Shown here: positions 28,207 through 37,536 of the stretch, piece by piece
Position numbering within the stretch: the stretch's first letter is position 1
How the letters are laid out: each line of letters opens with the position of its first letter
Source of the DNA: Hyphococcus luteus
GTDB lineage: Bacteria; Pseudomonadota; Alphaproteobacteria; Caulobacterales; Parvularculaceae
Length of the DNA stretch: 64,000 nt
Direction: 5' to 3'
Assembly: GCF_002943565.1 (NCBI RefSeq)
Contig: NZ_PJCH01000010.1
Coordinates: forward strand, 1 to 64,000
Notes under the pieces: model-generated
The model's database searches: none
The model's input: the letters and a program-made list of their open reading frames with translations, nothing else
Told to the model about the DNA's origin: nothing
Program-made: the position numbers and the translations under genes

Positions 28207-30572
28207 CTTTTTTCAGCTTTAGCGACGGTCTCTTTCACTTTAAGAAAACTGTCGGGGTTCACGGAAATCGACGTGATCCCTTTCTCGACAAGAAAGCCCG
28301 CGAATTCCGGATAGTCGCTCGGCGCCTGCCCGCAGATGCCGACAGGAACGTCTTTGGCGCGCGCCTTTTTGATCAGCTCTGCGATCAGGTCTTTCACCGC
28401 GTCATTGCGCTCGTCGAAAAGCGGGCGCAGCCTGCCGCTGTCGCGATCGATGCCGAGCGTTAGCTGCGTCAAATCGTTGGAACCGATGGAAAAGCCGTCA
28501 AAGCGGTCCGCGAACGCATCGGCGAGCACGATGTTCGACGGGATTTCCGCCATCACATAGATGTCAAGGCCGCTTTGCCCGCGCTTCAGGCCATGGCGCG
28601 CCATTTCCTCGATCACCTTGTCCGCTTCGGCGAGAGTCCGGCAGAACGGGATCATCAGCTTGATGTTGGCAAGGCCGAGCTCTTCACGCGCCTTGCGCAT
28701 GGCTTTGCATTCGAGCGCAAAGCCGTCGCGGTAATCCTCGTGATAATAGCGGCTCGCCCCGCGCCAGCCGATCATCGGATTGTCTTCTTCCGGTTCGAAC
28801 GTCCTGCCGCCGATAAGGCTTGCATATTCATTGGTTTTGAAATCGCTGAGACGCACAATCACCGGATTCGGGTAATGCGCGGCGGCGATGCGCGCCACGC
28901 CGCGCGCCAGATGCTCGGTGAAATAGTCTTCCTTGTTCTCAAAGCCTTCGGTGAGGGATTCAATTTCGCGGCGCGTGTCTTTGTCTTCGAGCGTTTCGAA
29001 ACGGGCGAGGGCGAGCGGATGGATCTTGATGAAGTCATTGATGATGAATTCGGTCCGCGCAAGGCCGACGCCGTCGCTCGGCAGGCGCCACCAGCGAAAA
29101 GCGGCCGATGGATTCGCCATGTTGAGCATCACATGCGTTTGCGTTTCAGGCGTCGCCGAAAGGTCGAGCTCTTGCTCCTCGAAATCGAGCAGGCCGTCAT
29201 AGACATAGCCTGTCTCGCCTTCGGCGCAGGAGACGGTCACCTCCTGGCCGCTTTTGAGGAGCGCGGTGGCGTTGCCGGCGCCGACAATCGCGGGCAGGCC
29301 GAGCTCGCGGCTGACGATTGCGGCGTGGCTCGTGCGCCCGCCATGATCGGTGACGATGGCCGCCGCCTTTTTCATGATCGGCGCCCAGTCGGGGTCTGTC
29401 ATTTCGGTGACGAGCACTGCGCCGTCCTCGAAATCGGCGATGTTCTCGGCGCTTTTCAAGCGGCAGACCTTGCCGCGGGCGATGGCGTCGCCGATCGCCG
29501 CGCCGTCGAGCAGGCGCTTGCCTTTGGATTTCAAACGATAGGTCTTGAGCGCGCCCGCCGCGTGCCGAGATTGCACGGTTTCGGGGCGGGCCTGCACAAT
29601 GAAGAGCTCGCCTGTCTCGCCGTCCTTCGCCCATTCCATGTCCATGGGTTGGCCGTAATGATCCTCGATGCGCGCCGCCCAGCGGGCGAGAATCAAAAGC
29701 TCCTCATCATCGAGGACAAGGCTGCGGCGTTCTTTATCGGACGTTTCTTTCAGCGCCACCGGGCGCTCGCCGTCTTCGGCGTAAATGAGTTTTTGCTCCT
29801 TGGCGCCGCATTTCTTGCGCAGGATCGGCGTAAGCTTGTCCTTGTCCAGCAAGGGCTTGAAAATTTCGAACTCGTCCGGATCGACCATGCCCTGCACGAC
29901 GGTTTCGCCAAGCCCCCAGGCGCCGTTGATCAGCACCACATCCGGAAAGCCGCTGTCGGTGTCCAGCGAAAACATGACGCCGGACGAGGCCTTGTCGGAG
30001 CGCACCATGCGCTGCACGCCGACGGACACCGCGACGTCGAGCTGGCCGAAGCCGTGATTGCGGCGATAGCTGATGGCGCGGTCGGTGTAGAGCGAGGCGA
30101 AACATTTGCGGCAGGCGTCGATGAGGGCGTCGTCCCCGCGCACATTGAGAAAGGTTTCAAGCTGGCCGGCGAAGCTCGCTTCGGGCAGGTCTTCCGCCGT
30201 GGCGCTCGAGCGCGCGGCGACGCTGGGCGTCGCGTCACCGTCGGCGAGCTTGTGATAAGCGGCGAGAATGGCCTCGGCGAGATCGCCCGGCATCTCGCCT
30301 TGCAGCATTAAGTTGCGCACCGTCTTTCCGACTTCGGCGAGGCTGTCCTGGTCCTTTTCATAGCGCGCCAGTTCGCGGGAGAGTTTGTCTTCGAGCGCGT
30401 TTGCTTCGAGAAAAGCGCGATAGGCACCGGCGGTGACGGCGAACCCGTTGGGCACGCGCACGCCCGCGGCGGCCATGTTCTGAACGAGCTCGCCGAGCGA
30501 GGCGTTCTTGCCGCCGACGCGCGCAACGTCGCCTCTCTCAAGTTCGGAAAACCAGGCGATATAGTCGGTCAT
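28203..30572 (-). CDS. ppsA: Phosphoenolpyruvate synthase
   Basis: Converts pyruvate + ATP + water to PEP + AMP + phosphate. The 789-residue protein matches the three-domain family (E. coli enzyme about 792). It has the N-terminal ATP-grasp part (VGGKNASLGEL, SVAARSSATAEDLPEASFAGQ), the phosphohistidine swivel TDHGGRTSHAAIVSREL (catalytic His near residue 420) and the PEP/pyruvate barrel ending GFSIGSNDLTQLTLG and GICGQAPSDYPE. It overlaps the upstream phosphoribosyltransferase gene by four bases (ATGA) and abuts usp tail to tail. It releases AMP and Pi, the substrates of the phosphorylase in the facing operon. Confidence 0.96.
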   Translation of the reverse strand: MTDYIAWFSELERGDVARVGGKNASLGELVQNMAAAGVRVPNGFAVTAGAYRAFLEANALEDKLSRELARYEKDQDSLAEVGKTVRNLMLQGEMPGDLAEAILAAYHKLADGDATPSVAARSSATAEDLPEASFAGQLETFLNVRGDDALIDACRKCFASLYTDRAISYRRNHGFGQLDVAVSVGVQRMVRSDKASSGVMFSLDTDSGFPDVVLINGAWGLGETVVQGMVDPDEFEIFKPLLDKDKLTPILRKKCGAKEQKLIYAEDGERPVALKETSDKERRSLVLDDEELLILARWAARIEDHYGQPMDMEWAKDGETGELFIVQARPETVQSRHAAGALKTYRLKSKGKRLLDGAAIGDAIARGKVCRLKSAENIADFEDGAVLVTEMTDPDWAPIMKKAAAIVTDHGGRTSHAAIVSRELGLPAIVGAGNATALLKSGQEVTVSCAEGETGYVYDGLLDFEEQELDLSATPETQTHVMLNMANPSAAFRWWRLPSDGVGLARTEFIINDFIKIHPLALARFETLEDKDTRREIESLTEGFENKEDYFTEHLARGVARIAAAHYPNPVIVRLSDFKTNEYASLIGGRTFEPEEDNPMIGWRGASRYYHEDYRDGFALECKAMRKAREELGLANIKLMIPFCRTLAEADKVIEEMARHGLKRGQSGLDIYVMAEIPSNIVLADAFADRFDGFSIGSNDLTQLTLGIDRDSGRLRPLFDERNDAVKDLIAELIKKARAKDVPVGICGQAPSDYPEFAGFLVEKGITSISVNPDSFLKVKETVAKAEKS

Positions 30573-31240
30573 GGCGTGTTCCTGTCTTCGTTTGAGGGCG
30601 TTTGCGCGTGATGGCGCGCCAGCGTTTCAACAACGTCGTCATCGGTAAGTTGCGGGAAGGACTGGTACCAGCCGCCGACGGACCAGAACGGAGAGGGGGT
30701 TGCGACCGCGATGACTTCGTCGGCGATTTTCGCAAGGTCGCGGACCGCTTCTTCCGGCGCCACGGGAACCGCAACGACGATTTTCGCCGCGCCCGCCTTG
30801 CGCATAGCCGTCGCCGCCGCTTCCATGGTCGCGCCCGTGGCGAGCCCGTCATCGACGATGATGACCGTGCGGTCTTTCGGCGAAACGGGCGGTCTGTCTT
30901 TCATGTAAAGCGCGCGTCGGCGTTCGATTTCTTCAAGCGCCGCCTTTTTCGTCTTCTCGATATAAGCTTCGGAAACGCCGAGTTCGGCGATAATGTCTTT
31001 ATGCAGGATCGTCACCGGCGCGGCCCCGTCGACAATGGCGCCGATGGCGAGCTCTTCATGGCCGGGCGCGCCAAGCTTGCGCACGAGAATGATGTCGAGC
31101 GGCGCATGCAGTCTTTTCGCGGCTTCTTCGGCGACGGGCAGCCCGCCGCGCGGCAGGGCGTAGACCACCGGCTTCGCATCAGCAAAAGCAAGCAGCTTGT
31201 CCGCCAGCTTCATTCCGCCCTCACGGCGATCCGTGAACAA
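30569..31240 (-). CDS. Phosphoribosyltransferase-family protein
   Basis: A type I PRTase-fold protein of 223 residues with the PRPP-binding loop VIIVDDGLATGATMEAA (about 124-140), YALPRGGLPVAEEAAK near the N-terminus, and VRKLGAPGHEELAIGAI. This subgroup is often near stress and low-oxygen genes; the base it acts on, if any, is not established. The TTG at 31240 is the chosen start: AAGGAG lies eight bases upstream and the resulting MFTDRREGG matches the family's conserved (F)xDRxEAG beginning, which an ATG nine codons later would lose. The stop overlaps the ppsA start by four bases. Confidence 0.86.
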   Translation of the reverse strand: MFTDRREGGMKLADKLLAFADAKPVVYALPRGGLPVAEEAAKRLHAPLDIILVRKLGAPGHEELAIGAIVDGAAPVTILHKDIIAELGVSEAYIEKTKKAALEEIERRRALYMKDRPPVSPKDRTVIIVDDGLATGATMEAAATAMRKAGAAKIVVAVPVAPEEAVRDLAKIADEVIAVATPSPFWSVGGWYQSFPQLTDDDVVETLARHHAQTPSNEDRNTP

Positions 31241-31295
31241 GAGATGAGCTCCTTTTCGCCCGCTTGTCTTTATATTCTTATAGCGCCGCCGGGTT

Positions 31296-32381
31296 TCAAG
31301 TTTGATTCTGGTCAGATTGGCCTTCCGCCGGCCCGGCCGCCTCTCGCGCCTGCAAAAACTCCCGCTGAATGATGATAAAGCCGGGCAGTAGCGGCAGCCA
31401 CAGGGTCAGCCCGCGATAGATGAGCGTCGCCGTCAGCGCGTCCTCGACGCCTGCGCCGAAGACGGTGAGGCTTGCGATCATGCCCGCCTCGAAGGTGCCG
31501 AGTCCCATGGGGGCGGGGCCGATGGTCGCAGCGATAGATGCGATGGCGACGGCGACAAAACCGGTCCACAGCGAAATGGGCGCGCCGATCGCCTCTGAAA
31601 TCAGCATCAGCGTCAGCCCGTCTATGGCGCGCGAGGCCAAGAGGATGAAGGCGAGCTTGGTGAAAAGGCTCGGCATGTAGCGAATGTCGTGAACGGCCGC
31701 GCCGGCGAACTCCGCCGCTTTGGCGGCGAAGCGATGCTCACGGATGAAAGAGGGCGAGAATGTCGGTTTGTAAAGAATAATGAGCGCAACGGCGATGGTC
31801 AGAAAAAGGAAGATTGCGGCGAAAGCCGAAACGCTCGCGGAAAGAGCGGGCGGCGCCTTTTCGGCAAGCGACAGCATGGCGAGGCTGACAATCGCGGCGA
31901 TCAAGAAAGCGAGAAAATAGGCCGTTGTGGTGAACGTGAAAGTGCGGAACGCGATCTTGTCGGGAACGCCGCGGCGGGTGAGAGCGAAGAGGAAAAACGC
32001 AGCGCCCGAAAGCCCGCCCGTAGGCAGCGCCTGATCGGCGAAGAGTTTGGCGAAGGAAAGCGGCACGAGGGAGGAAAGCGTCATCGGCGTTGCCGCGCGG
32101 CGCAGAAACATAAGCCAGACAAGCGCGCTCAGAAGATAAGGCGCCGCTTGCGTCGCCACGGCCGCGAACATCGGTCCCGCCTTGGCGTTCGCCGCCTGCC
32201 GCGCGAAGCCGGTGATGTCGCTTAAATGCGCGATGAAGAGAATAAGCGCAGCGAGCGCGGAAAGCCCGATGAGCAGGGGAACATACCAGAGTCTGCGCCG
32301 CCGCATGGACGCCGGCGGGCCCCAAAAAGACGCCGCCGAGGGCTCCTTCATTTCTTTTGTCTTGTTTCTGTGATCGTCCAC
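31296..32381 (-). CDS. Flippase-like membrane protein (LPG synthase TM-region / UPF0104 family)
   Basis: A 361-residue integral membrane protein with about eight hydrophobic helices. The family segments LPTGGLSGAAFFLFALTRRG and ATIGPAPMGLGTFEAGMIAS correspond to the conserved parts of the lysylphosphatidylglycerol synthase membrane domain. There is no C-terminal aminoacyl transferase domain, so it is the stand-alone flippase-like form, which may move a lipid or glycolipid across the inner membrane. It is probably the first gene of the leftward operon with the PRTase and ppsA, and is divergent from the host-attachment-family gene across a 128-bp gap with a Crp/Fnr-like box. Confidence 0.85.
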   Translation of the reverse strand: MDDHRNKTKEMKEPSAASFWGPPASMRRRRLWYVPLLIGLSALAALILFIAHLSDITGFARQAANAKAGPMFAAVATQAAPYLLSALVWLMFLRRAATPMTLSSLVPLSFAKLFADQALPTGGLSGAAFFLFALTRRGVPDKIAFRTFTFTTTAYFLAFLIAAIVSLAMLSLAEKAPPALSASVSAFAAIFLFLTIAVALIILYKPTFSPSFIREHRFAAKAAEFAGAAVHDIRYMPSLFTKLAFILLASRAIDGLTLMLISEAIGAPISLWTGFVAVAIASIAATIGPAPMGLGTFEAGMIASLTVFGAGVEDALTATLIYRGLTLWLPLLPGFIIIQREFLQAREAAGPAEGQSDQNQT

Positions 32382-32446
32382 AGGGGCGTGCTCCCGGCGC
32401 TGGGTTTGCTCTTTACTCTATCGCACCCATATGAAAACTATAGGTT

Positions 32447-32462
32447 TATGATCAGCGTCATA
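32447..32462. promoter_or_regulatory. Crp/Fnr-like box in the divergent flippase / host-attachment promoter
   Basis: TATGA-N6-TCATA is a perfect 5-bp inverted repeat with the TGA-N6-TCA core of Crp/Fnr-superfamily sites. It is 48 bases before the ATG at 32510 and 66 bases before the opposite start at 32381, so one site could serve both genes. It matches Crp half-sites better than Fnr ones. Confidence 0.5.
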
Positions 32463-32509
32463 GGATGGCGCGGGCGTGGTTAATAAGCCTCAACAAAAAA
32501 GGCGGTCCC

Positions 32510-32968
32510 ATGAAAATTCCAAAGCGCACGACCTGGTTCCTGATTGCGGACAGCGCGAAAGCGCGGATCATCGAAAGCAACGGCCCCCACCAGGGCGGCT
32601 GGCGGGTGATTGAAGAATGGGCTGATGAGGACGCCCGAACGCCGTCGCGCGAGCTTGAACGCGACCGCCCGCCGCGCGGGCGTACCATCGGCACGGGCGA
32701 GCCTTTCACCATGGAAGGCCGGTCCGAACACGACAAGGCCGGCGAGGCGTTTCTGGCCGCCCGCGCGGGCGATCTCGCCGAGGCGGCGAAACAAACGCGC
32801 TACGATCAGCTTGTGATCGTCGCGCCGCCTTCGGCGCTGGGGTACTTGCGCAAAAAGCTGCATCCCGACGTGACGGCGAAAGTGATCGGCGTTTACGACA
32901 AGGATCTGACCAATGAAACAGAGCGCGAGCTGCACGCTTATTTCGTCGAAAAGCTCGAGCACTGGTGA
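32510..32968 (+). CDS. Host attachment family protein
   Basis: A 152-residue soluble protein of the Host_attach family (named after an Agrobacterium attachment locus). Landmarks are TWFLIADSAKARIIE at the N-terminus, GRSEHDKAGEAFLAARAGDL in the middle, and YDQLVIVAPPSALGYLRKKL. The fold resembles release-factor/Pelota-like archaeal-type domains, and the true role is unclear in most species. The ATG at 32510 is chosen because the N-terminus then matches the family; the frame from 32465 adds an unsupported extension. Similar genes often lie near stress and low-oxygen genes, as here. Confidence 0.85.
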   Translation: MKIPKRTTWFLIADSAKARIIESNGPHQGGWRVIEEWADEDARTPSRELERDRPPRGRTIGTGEPFTMEGRSEHDKAGEAFLAARAGDLAEAAKQTRYDQLVIVAPPSALGYLRKKLHPDVTAKVIGVYDKDLTNETERELHAYFVEKLEHW

Positions 32969-32977
32969 GGCGCGCCT

Positions 32978-34225
32978 CTATTCCAGCGCCCGCTGTTTGA
33001 CGCGCGCGCCGTCGGTGACGCGGTTGCCCGGATAGAGAATGATTGCGTCGCCTTCGTCGAGGCCGCTTTGGACTTCGACGGCGACGCCGTTATTGCGGCC
33101 GATCTCGATCGTGCGCAGGCGCGCTTTACCGTTCTGGACCGTAAAGGCCGACCACCGATCGCCGCTGCGGAAGACGGCGCTCGATGGAATGGTCAGCGCC
33201 GCCTCGTCCTCCCAGATGACGATTTTCACTTCGACGCGAAAGCCGTGACCGAGCCGCTGGCGCGCGTCTTCTGCGCCGGCGAATTGGATGACGGCGTTGA
33301 CGCGCTGCTCCTCGACGCCGAGCGCGGAATATTTGGTAAAACCCCAGGGCTCGATCTTTTCGACCCGGCCTTCGAGCGGGTCGGCGCCGCCCCATTTGTC
33401 GATGATGACGCGGTCGCCGGGCGAGACTTTCACCGCATCCGTCGAGAGGAGCTCTGCAACGATTTCAAGGTCGCCCAGGGGATCGCCGATTTCGAGGATC
33501 GGCGTGCCGGCGGCGAGGACGGTTTCGCTTTCCTGCATGACGCGCAGGATGCGGCCCGAAATCGGCGCCCGTAAGGGCAGTGAAGTTTGCGGGTGCGGAT
33601 TGGTTCCGGCCGCTTTTGCGTCCGCTTCTTCCGGCGTCATCAACATGGCGCGGGCGTTGTCGAGATCGGCCTGGCGCATGGAGACGGCGGCGCGCGCCGT
33701 GTCGAGCGCGGCCTCGGCCGACCGCGCGGCGCGTTCCGCCCGGTCGAGCGCGGCTTCGGCGACGGTGTTGGTCTCGCGCAGCTTGCGCGTGCGTTCAAGC
33801 TCCGCCCTTGCATAATCGGCGTCAGCGTCGGCGCGGCGCACATCGGCTCTTGCGAGCGTCAATGCGGCTTCGGCGGCTTCGACGGCGGCCCGCGCCTGTT
33901 CCTCGGTGCGCACATCGAGAACGGAGGGCGTGGTGGGCGTCAGCCGCGCAATGACGGTTTCGTTTTCCGTGACTTCGTCGCCCGGTTCGACTTCGACGCG
34001 CAGAAGCCGGCCGGACACCGGCGCGGAGACGACATAGGCGTCGCGCACCCGGGTTTTGGCTTCTTCATCGATGGTGACCATCATGGGCCCGCGCGCCGCC
34101 TCATCGATGTCGACCGCGAGCGCCCGGGGCCAGAACGCGTAAAGCATGAACGCGCCGACAACCACGATAGCGGCGGCGATGACCGTCGAGCGCGATTTCA
34201 GTCCTTTCATCATCTTCGCCATCAA
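32978..34225 (-). CDS. HlyD/MacA-like periplasmic adaptor of ABC exporter
   Basis: A 415-residue membrane fusion protein with one N-terminal anchor helix (VIAAAIVVVGAFMLYAF), split lipoyl halves (YVVSAPVSGRLLRVEVEPGD and SLPLRAPISGRILRVM) and a long Ala/Arg/Glu coiled coil between them (about 110-200), then beta-barrel and membrane-proximal domains. It begins one base after the permease stop, so it is the third gene of an ATPase-permease-adaptor operon resembling MacAB or DevBCA exporters. No outer membrane factor is adjacent; the pump could share the NodT-type channel encoded at 21.6 kb or another one. Confidence 0.92.
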   Translation of the reverse strand: MMAKMMKGLKSRSTVIAAAIVVVGAFMLYAFWPRALAVDIDEAARGPMMVTIDEEAKTRVRDAYVVSAPVSGRLLRVEVEPGDEVTENETVIARLTPTTPSVLDVRTEEQARAAVEAAEAALTLARADVRRADADADYARAELERTRKLRETNTVAEAALDRAERAARSAEAALDTARAAVSMRQADLDNARAMLMTPEEADAKAAGTNPHPQTSLPLRAPISGRILRVMQESETVLAAGTPILEIGDPLGDLEIVAELLSTDAVKVSPGDRVIIDKWGGADPLEGRVEKIEPWGFTKYSALGVEEQRVNAVIQFAGAEDARQRLGHGFRVEVKIVIWEDEAALTIPSSAVFRSGDRWSAFTVQNGKARLRTIEIGRNNGVAVEVQSGLDEGDAIILYPGNRVTDGARVKQRALE

Positions 34226-34226
34226 C

Positions 34227-36611
34227 TCAATCCCGGGTTTTCAATGCGCTCGCCATGTCGATCTTTGACACGTCCCGCTGGATGAAGGCGCCGGCGAAAG
34301 CCGTCGCCAGAAGCACGATAATGGCCGCATAGCCAAGCCCGTCCTCCTTATAGATCACAGGGATTTGGTAAAGATCCGTTGACATCGCCGTCGCCATATA
34401 AGACCAGATCAGATAGCCGAGCGCAGAGCCGATTGGCAACGCAATGATCGCCAGCGTCCCCAGCTCTCCCAACAGGACATAGCCTGTTTCGATCTTGGTG
34501 AAACCGAGAACGCGCAGGCTTGCAAGATCGCGTTCGCGTTCGATATAGGCGATGCGCGCGCTGTTATAGACGACCCCCGCCGCAATCACGATGGAGAACA
34601 CCGTCATGATATAGCGGAAGACGCCGGGACCTTCGTCGATCATTTTTTGGAAATTCTCATAGGCCTCGCGTCTCAAGCTGACGCCGGCGACTTTCGGGAT
34701 CGCCTTGATCTCGTTGTAGACCGCCTGGCGCATGCGCGGATCGATTTTGAGATAGGCGCCGGAGACGCGGTTCGGTTCTTTCAGCTGCCGGTTGAGCGCA
34801 TCCATGTCCATATAGGCGGGCGTGCCGATCAGCGCTTCCACAATGCCGGTCACGGGAATGTCGAGGGTCGGCCGGCGGCCTTCGCGCACCTCCACCGTCA
34901 GCGTATCGCCCGGCGCGATATTGAGAATTTCCGCCAGCTGTTCCGACAGGACAACGCCATTGCCGGTGATGTCCACATCCTGCAGGTCTGAATCGACGGC
35001 GCGGTTGAGCGCGGCGTCTTCGGGAAGTCCCGTGATGCTCCCGAGATATTCGATCCGGTCATGTTTGAACATCACCGGCGTCGACCGGACCGGCTCGACC
35101 AGCGTGACGCCGTCGATGCTTTCGAGTTCGAGAATGGTCTTATCCGATAAAGGCTCGACGAAGCTGACAAAGACGTCGCTGCGGTCGATAACGTTGAAAC
35201 TGACGTCGAGCATGTAGTCCGTGGCGTTCACATTGAAGCGCATCATCACGGACAGCCCCATGGCCGCGCCGATTCCGAAAGCGGTCAGCAGGGCGCGGGC
35301 CGGCTCTCGCGAAAGACGGCGCAGGATCATCCGGCTCGGCTGGTCGAGGAGCCGGCTGACGGCCTTTAAGACGCCATTGCCGCTGGCGAATTTCGGCGGC
35401 GCCGGCGGACGCATGGCGACGGCGGGCGTCAGAACGACGGCCGAGCGCACGGCGAAAAAGGCGCCGGCCGCAGCCGAAAGCGCGCTGATGGCGAGCGCGA
35501 TTCCGAGCGTCGAAAAATCCGCGATGAAAACAAGAAAGGGGAAATGAAAATAGAGCCGGTAGATTTCTCCGATCATGCGCCCGAGCCAGACGCCGCCGCC
35601 CCAGCCCACAAGCGCGCCGCCCAGCGCAATGGCGAGCACGAATTTCAGATAATGCACGGCGACATCGCGGTTCGAATAGCCGAACGCCTTGATGAGGCCG
35701 ATCTGTTCGCGCTCGGTCTGAACGAGCCGCGTGACCACGATGTTAAGCAGAAAGATCGACACGGCGACAAAAATGGGCGGCATGACGCGGCCCATGGTTT
35801 TGAGCTGCGCCAGCTCTTCGACGAGAAACTTGTTCGAGATCTGGTCGGCGCGCGAATAGGCGCCTGTCGCGCCGTAAGGCGCCAGAATGCGGTCGAGTTC
35901 GGTGATGAGAAAGTCTTCATTGGCGTACGGAGAAAAGGTCAGCACCGCTTCGTTGAAAGCGCCGTCGAGATCGTAGGCGGCCTCCATCGCGTCTTCATTG
36001 AGCCAGAGGGCGGCGAAACGCCCGTTGTCGACGACAAACTCGCCGGGCGGCAGCGCGTAAATGAATTCCGGCGACAGGGCGAGCCCGGCGATGGTGAATT
36101 TATGGCGCACGCCGTTCATGGTGACGGAAAGACTGTCGCCGGGCTTCAGCTCATGCGCGTCGGCGAAGGATTTCAAAAGCAGGATTTCGTCGTTGCGCGT
36201 GGGCGAGATCATCCGCCCTTCGGACAGGTGAACGCCGTTGATGGGCGAGACGGCTTCCGGATCGAAGGAGAGAACGCGCGCGCTGATCGGCGCCGACTCG
36301 TCCGGCAGCGTGACGAGCCCGCCGCCGCTGATCCGCCCCTCCACATCGTTGACGCCGGCGAGGGCGCTCAGCTCCTCGATGATGTAGTCGGGCGCGCGTT
36401 TGGCCGGCGCATACATGTCGGCGAAGCGGTAGCGCTCATAATAGGCGCGCATGGTCTCGTCGAGAGAGATCATCATGCCGTGCGACATGACGAAGAGCGA
36501 AATCCCGGCGGCGATGACGAAAACGATCGCCGCCGCCTGGCCCTTGATGCGCCAGAGATCGCGCAGGAGTTTCCGGTCGAGGATGCTGGCGAAAGCGAAC
36601 ATGAAGATCAC
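34227..36611 (-). CDS. ABC transporter permease, duplicated FtsX-type
   Basis: A 794-residue inner membrane protein with two FtsX-like permease repeats: one TM near residue 30, a periplasmic domain (about 60-260), three TM helices (about 275-390), then a second periplasmic region (about 445-660) and three final helices. This is the large permease type seen in lipoprotein, peptide or antibiotic exporters. The start overlaps the ATPase stop by four bases and the stop is one base before the HlyD-type gene. The cargo is unknown. Confidence 0.92.
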   Translation of the reverse strand: MIFMFAFASILDRKLLRDLWRIKGQAAAIVFVIAAGISLFVMSHGMMISLDETMRAYYERYRFADMYAPAKRAPDYIIEELSALAGVNDVEGRISGGGLVTLPDESAPISARVLSFDPEAVSPINGVHLSEGRMISPTRNDEILLLKSFADAHELKPGDSLSVTMNGVRHKFTIAGLALSPEFIYALPPGEFVVDNGRFAALWLNEDAMEAAYDLDGAFNEAVLTFSPYANEDFLITELDRILAPYGATGAYSRADQISNKFLVEELAQLKTMGRVMPPIFVAVSIFLLNIVVTRLVQTEREQIGLIKAFGYSNRDVAVHYLKFVLAIALGGALVGWGGGVWLGRMIGEIYRLYFHFPFLVFIADFSTLGIALAISALSAAAGAFFAVRSAVVLTPAVAMRPPAPPKFASGNGVLKAVSRLLDQPSRMILRRLSREPARALLTAFGIGAAMGLSVMMRFNVNATDYMLDVSFNVIDRSDVFVSFVEPLSDKTILELESIDGVTLVEPVRSTPVMFKHDRIEYLGSITGLPEDAALNRAVDSDLQDVDITGNGVVLSEQLAEILNIAPGDTLTVEVREGRRPTLDIPVTGIVEALIGTPAYMDMDALNRQLKEPNRVSGAYLKIDPRMRQAVYNEIKAIPKVAGVSLRREAYENFQKMIDEGPGVFRYIMTVFSIVIAAGVVYNSARIAYIERERDLASLRVLGFTKIETGYVLLGELGTLAIIALPIGSALGYLIWSYMATAMSTDLYQIPVIYKEDGLGYAAIIVLLATAFAGAFIQRDVSKIDMASALKTRD

Positions 36612-37342
36612 CAGCTGATTTCGTCAGGGGAGACTTTGTGATCGTTTTCGATCACTTCGCGGATCTGACCGTCGGCGAAATGGATGACGCGGTCTGCCAT
36701 CGCGGCCGTCGCCGCCGCATGAGTGATAATCAGGGTGGTCGTGCCGAGGCGCGTATTGACTTCCTGCAGCGCTTTCAACACCCCGACCCCGGTTTTGCTG
36801 TCGAGGGCGCCGGTGGGCTCGTCGCAGAAGAGAACCGTGGGGTTCTTGGCGATGGCGCGAGCGATGGCGACGCGCTGCTGCTCGCCGCCGGACAGTTCCG
36901 ACGGAAAATGCGTGGCGCGCGGTTTCAGGCCGACGAGGTCAAGCGCGTCCATGGTGGGCATGGGGTCCGTGGCGATCTCCGCCACGAGATCGACATTTTC
37001 AAGCGCGGTCAGACTCGGCATCAGATTGTAGAACTGGAAAACGAAGCCCACATGGCGGCGGCGATAGGCGGTGAGCTGCCGGTCGGTCATCGCGGTAAGT
37101 TCATCGCCTTGAAAAAAGGCGCGCCCGCTCGAAGCCCGGTCGATGCCGCCGAGAATGTTCAAAAGGGTGGACTTGCCGCTGCCCGACGGTCCGAGCAGGA
37201 CGACGAGCTCGCCAGCCGGGATTTCCAGGTTGACGCCGCGCAAGGCGTGCACCGCCGCCGGGCCTTCGCCATAGACTTTCGACAAGTCCGAGGTGCGAAA
37301 GGCGAGCTCCGCCGTTTTAGCCTTTGCGACGCTTTCGGACAT
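36608..37342 (-). CDS. ABC transporter ATP-binding protein (LolD/MacB type)
   Basis: A roughly 244-residue ATPase that drives the permease encoded next. It has Walker [15 protein letters not shown], the Q-loop [13 protein letters not shown], signature [14 protein letters not shown], Walker [13 protein letters not shown] and the H-loop ITHAAA, all as in the LolD/FtsE/MacB branch. Three in-frame starts are possible (TTG 37402, ATG 37387, ATG 37342); none has a clear ribosome site and 37342 gives the most usual N-terminus. A Fnr-like site lies 63 bases upstream of that start. Confidence 0.93.
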   Translation of the reverse strand: MSESVAKAKTAELAFRTSDLSKVYGEGPAAVHALRGVNLEIPAGELVVLLGPSGSGKSTLLNILGGIDRASSGRAFFQGDELTAMTDRQLTAYRRRHVGFVFQFYNLMPSLTALENVDLVAEIATDPMPTMDALDLVGLKPRATHFPSELSGGEQQRVAIARAIAKNPTVLFCDEPTGALDSKTGVGVLKALQEVNTRLGTTTLIITHAAATAAMADRVIHFADGQIREVIENDHKVSPDEISW

Positions 37343-37404
37343 GCTGGAGAGAGCTTCCTTCGATTGCGGGCCGAGCGATGATAGCATTCCGCCGCTTAAC
37401 AATT

Positions 37405-37418
37405 TTCATCTAGATCAA
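37405..37418. promoter_or_regulatory. Fnr-like box before the ABC exporter operon
   Basis: TTCAT-CTAG-ATCAA differs from TTGAT-N4-ATCAA at one position (9 of 10), but that position is normally important. It is 63 bases from the preferred ABC ATPase start. If a longer start (37402 or 37387) is used, the site would be too close or inside the gene. Confidence 0.4.
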
Positions 37419-37445
37419 GGGCGGGGCCGAGGGAAACCGGCTGAT

Positions 37446-37472
37446 TTTGAAAACACCGTCGGGCTCAGCCCG
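37446..37472 (-). terminator. Terminator-like stem after the leftward TonB receptor
   Basis: CGGGCT and AGCCCG form a stem about 65 bases beyond the receptor stop; read leftward it is followed by ACGGTGTTTTC. It would separate the receptor transcript from the ABC exporter operon. The stem is short and the T-tract is delayed. Confidence 0.4.
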
Positions 37473-37536
37473 CCATCATGCCGAGGCGGGGTTAAGCTTC
37501 TGAAATATATGCGCGATTTAAGCAGTCCTGCGGCCG

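Noticed and set aside
28575-30311. 578-codon open frame on the plus strand opposite ppsA
   Set aside because: Antisense shadow of ppsA; ppsA has full family motifs, while the plus frame shows no recognisable domain or ribosome site.
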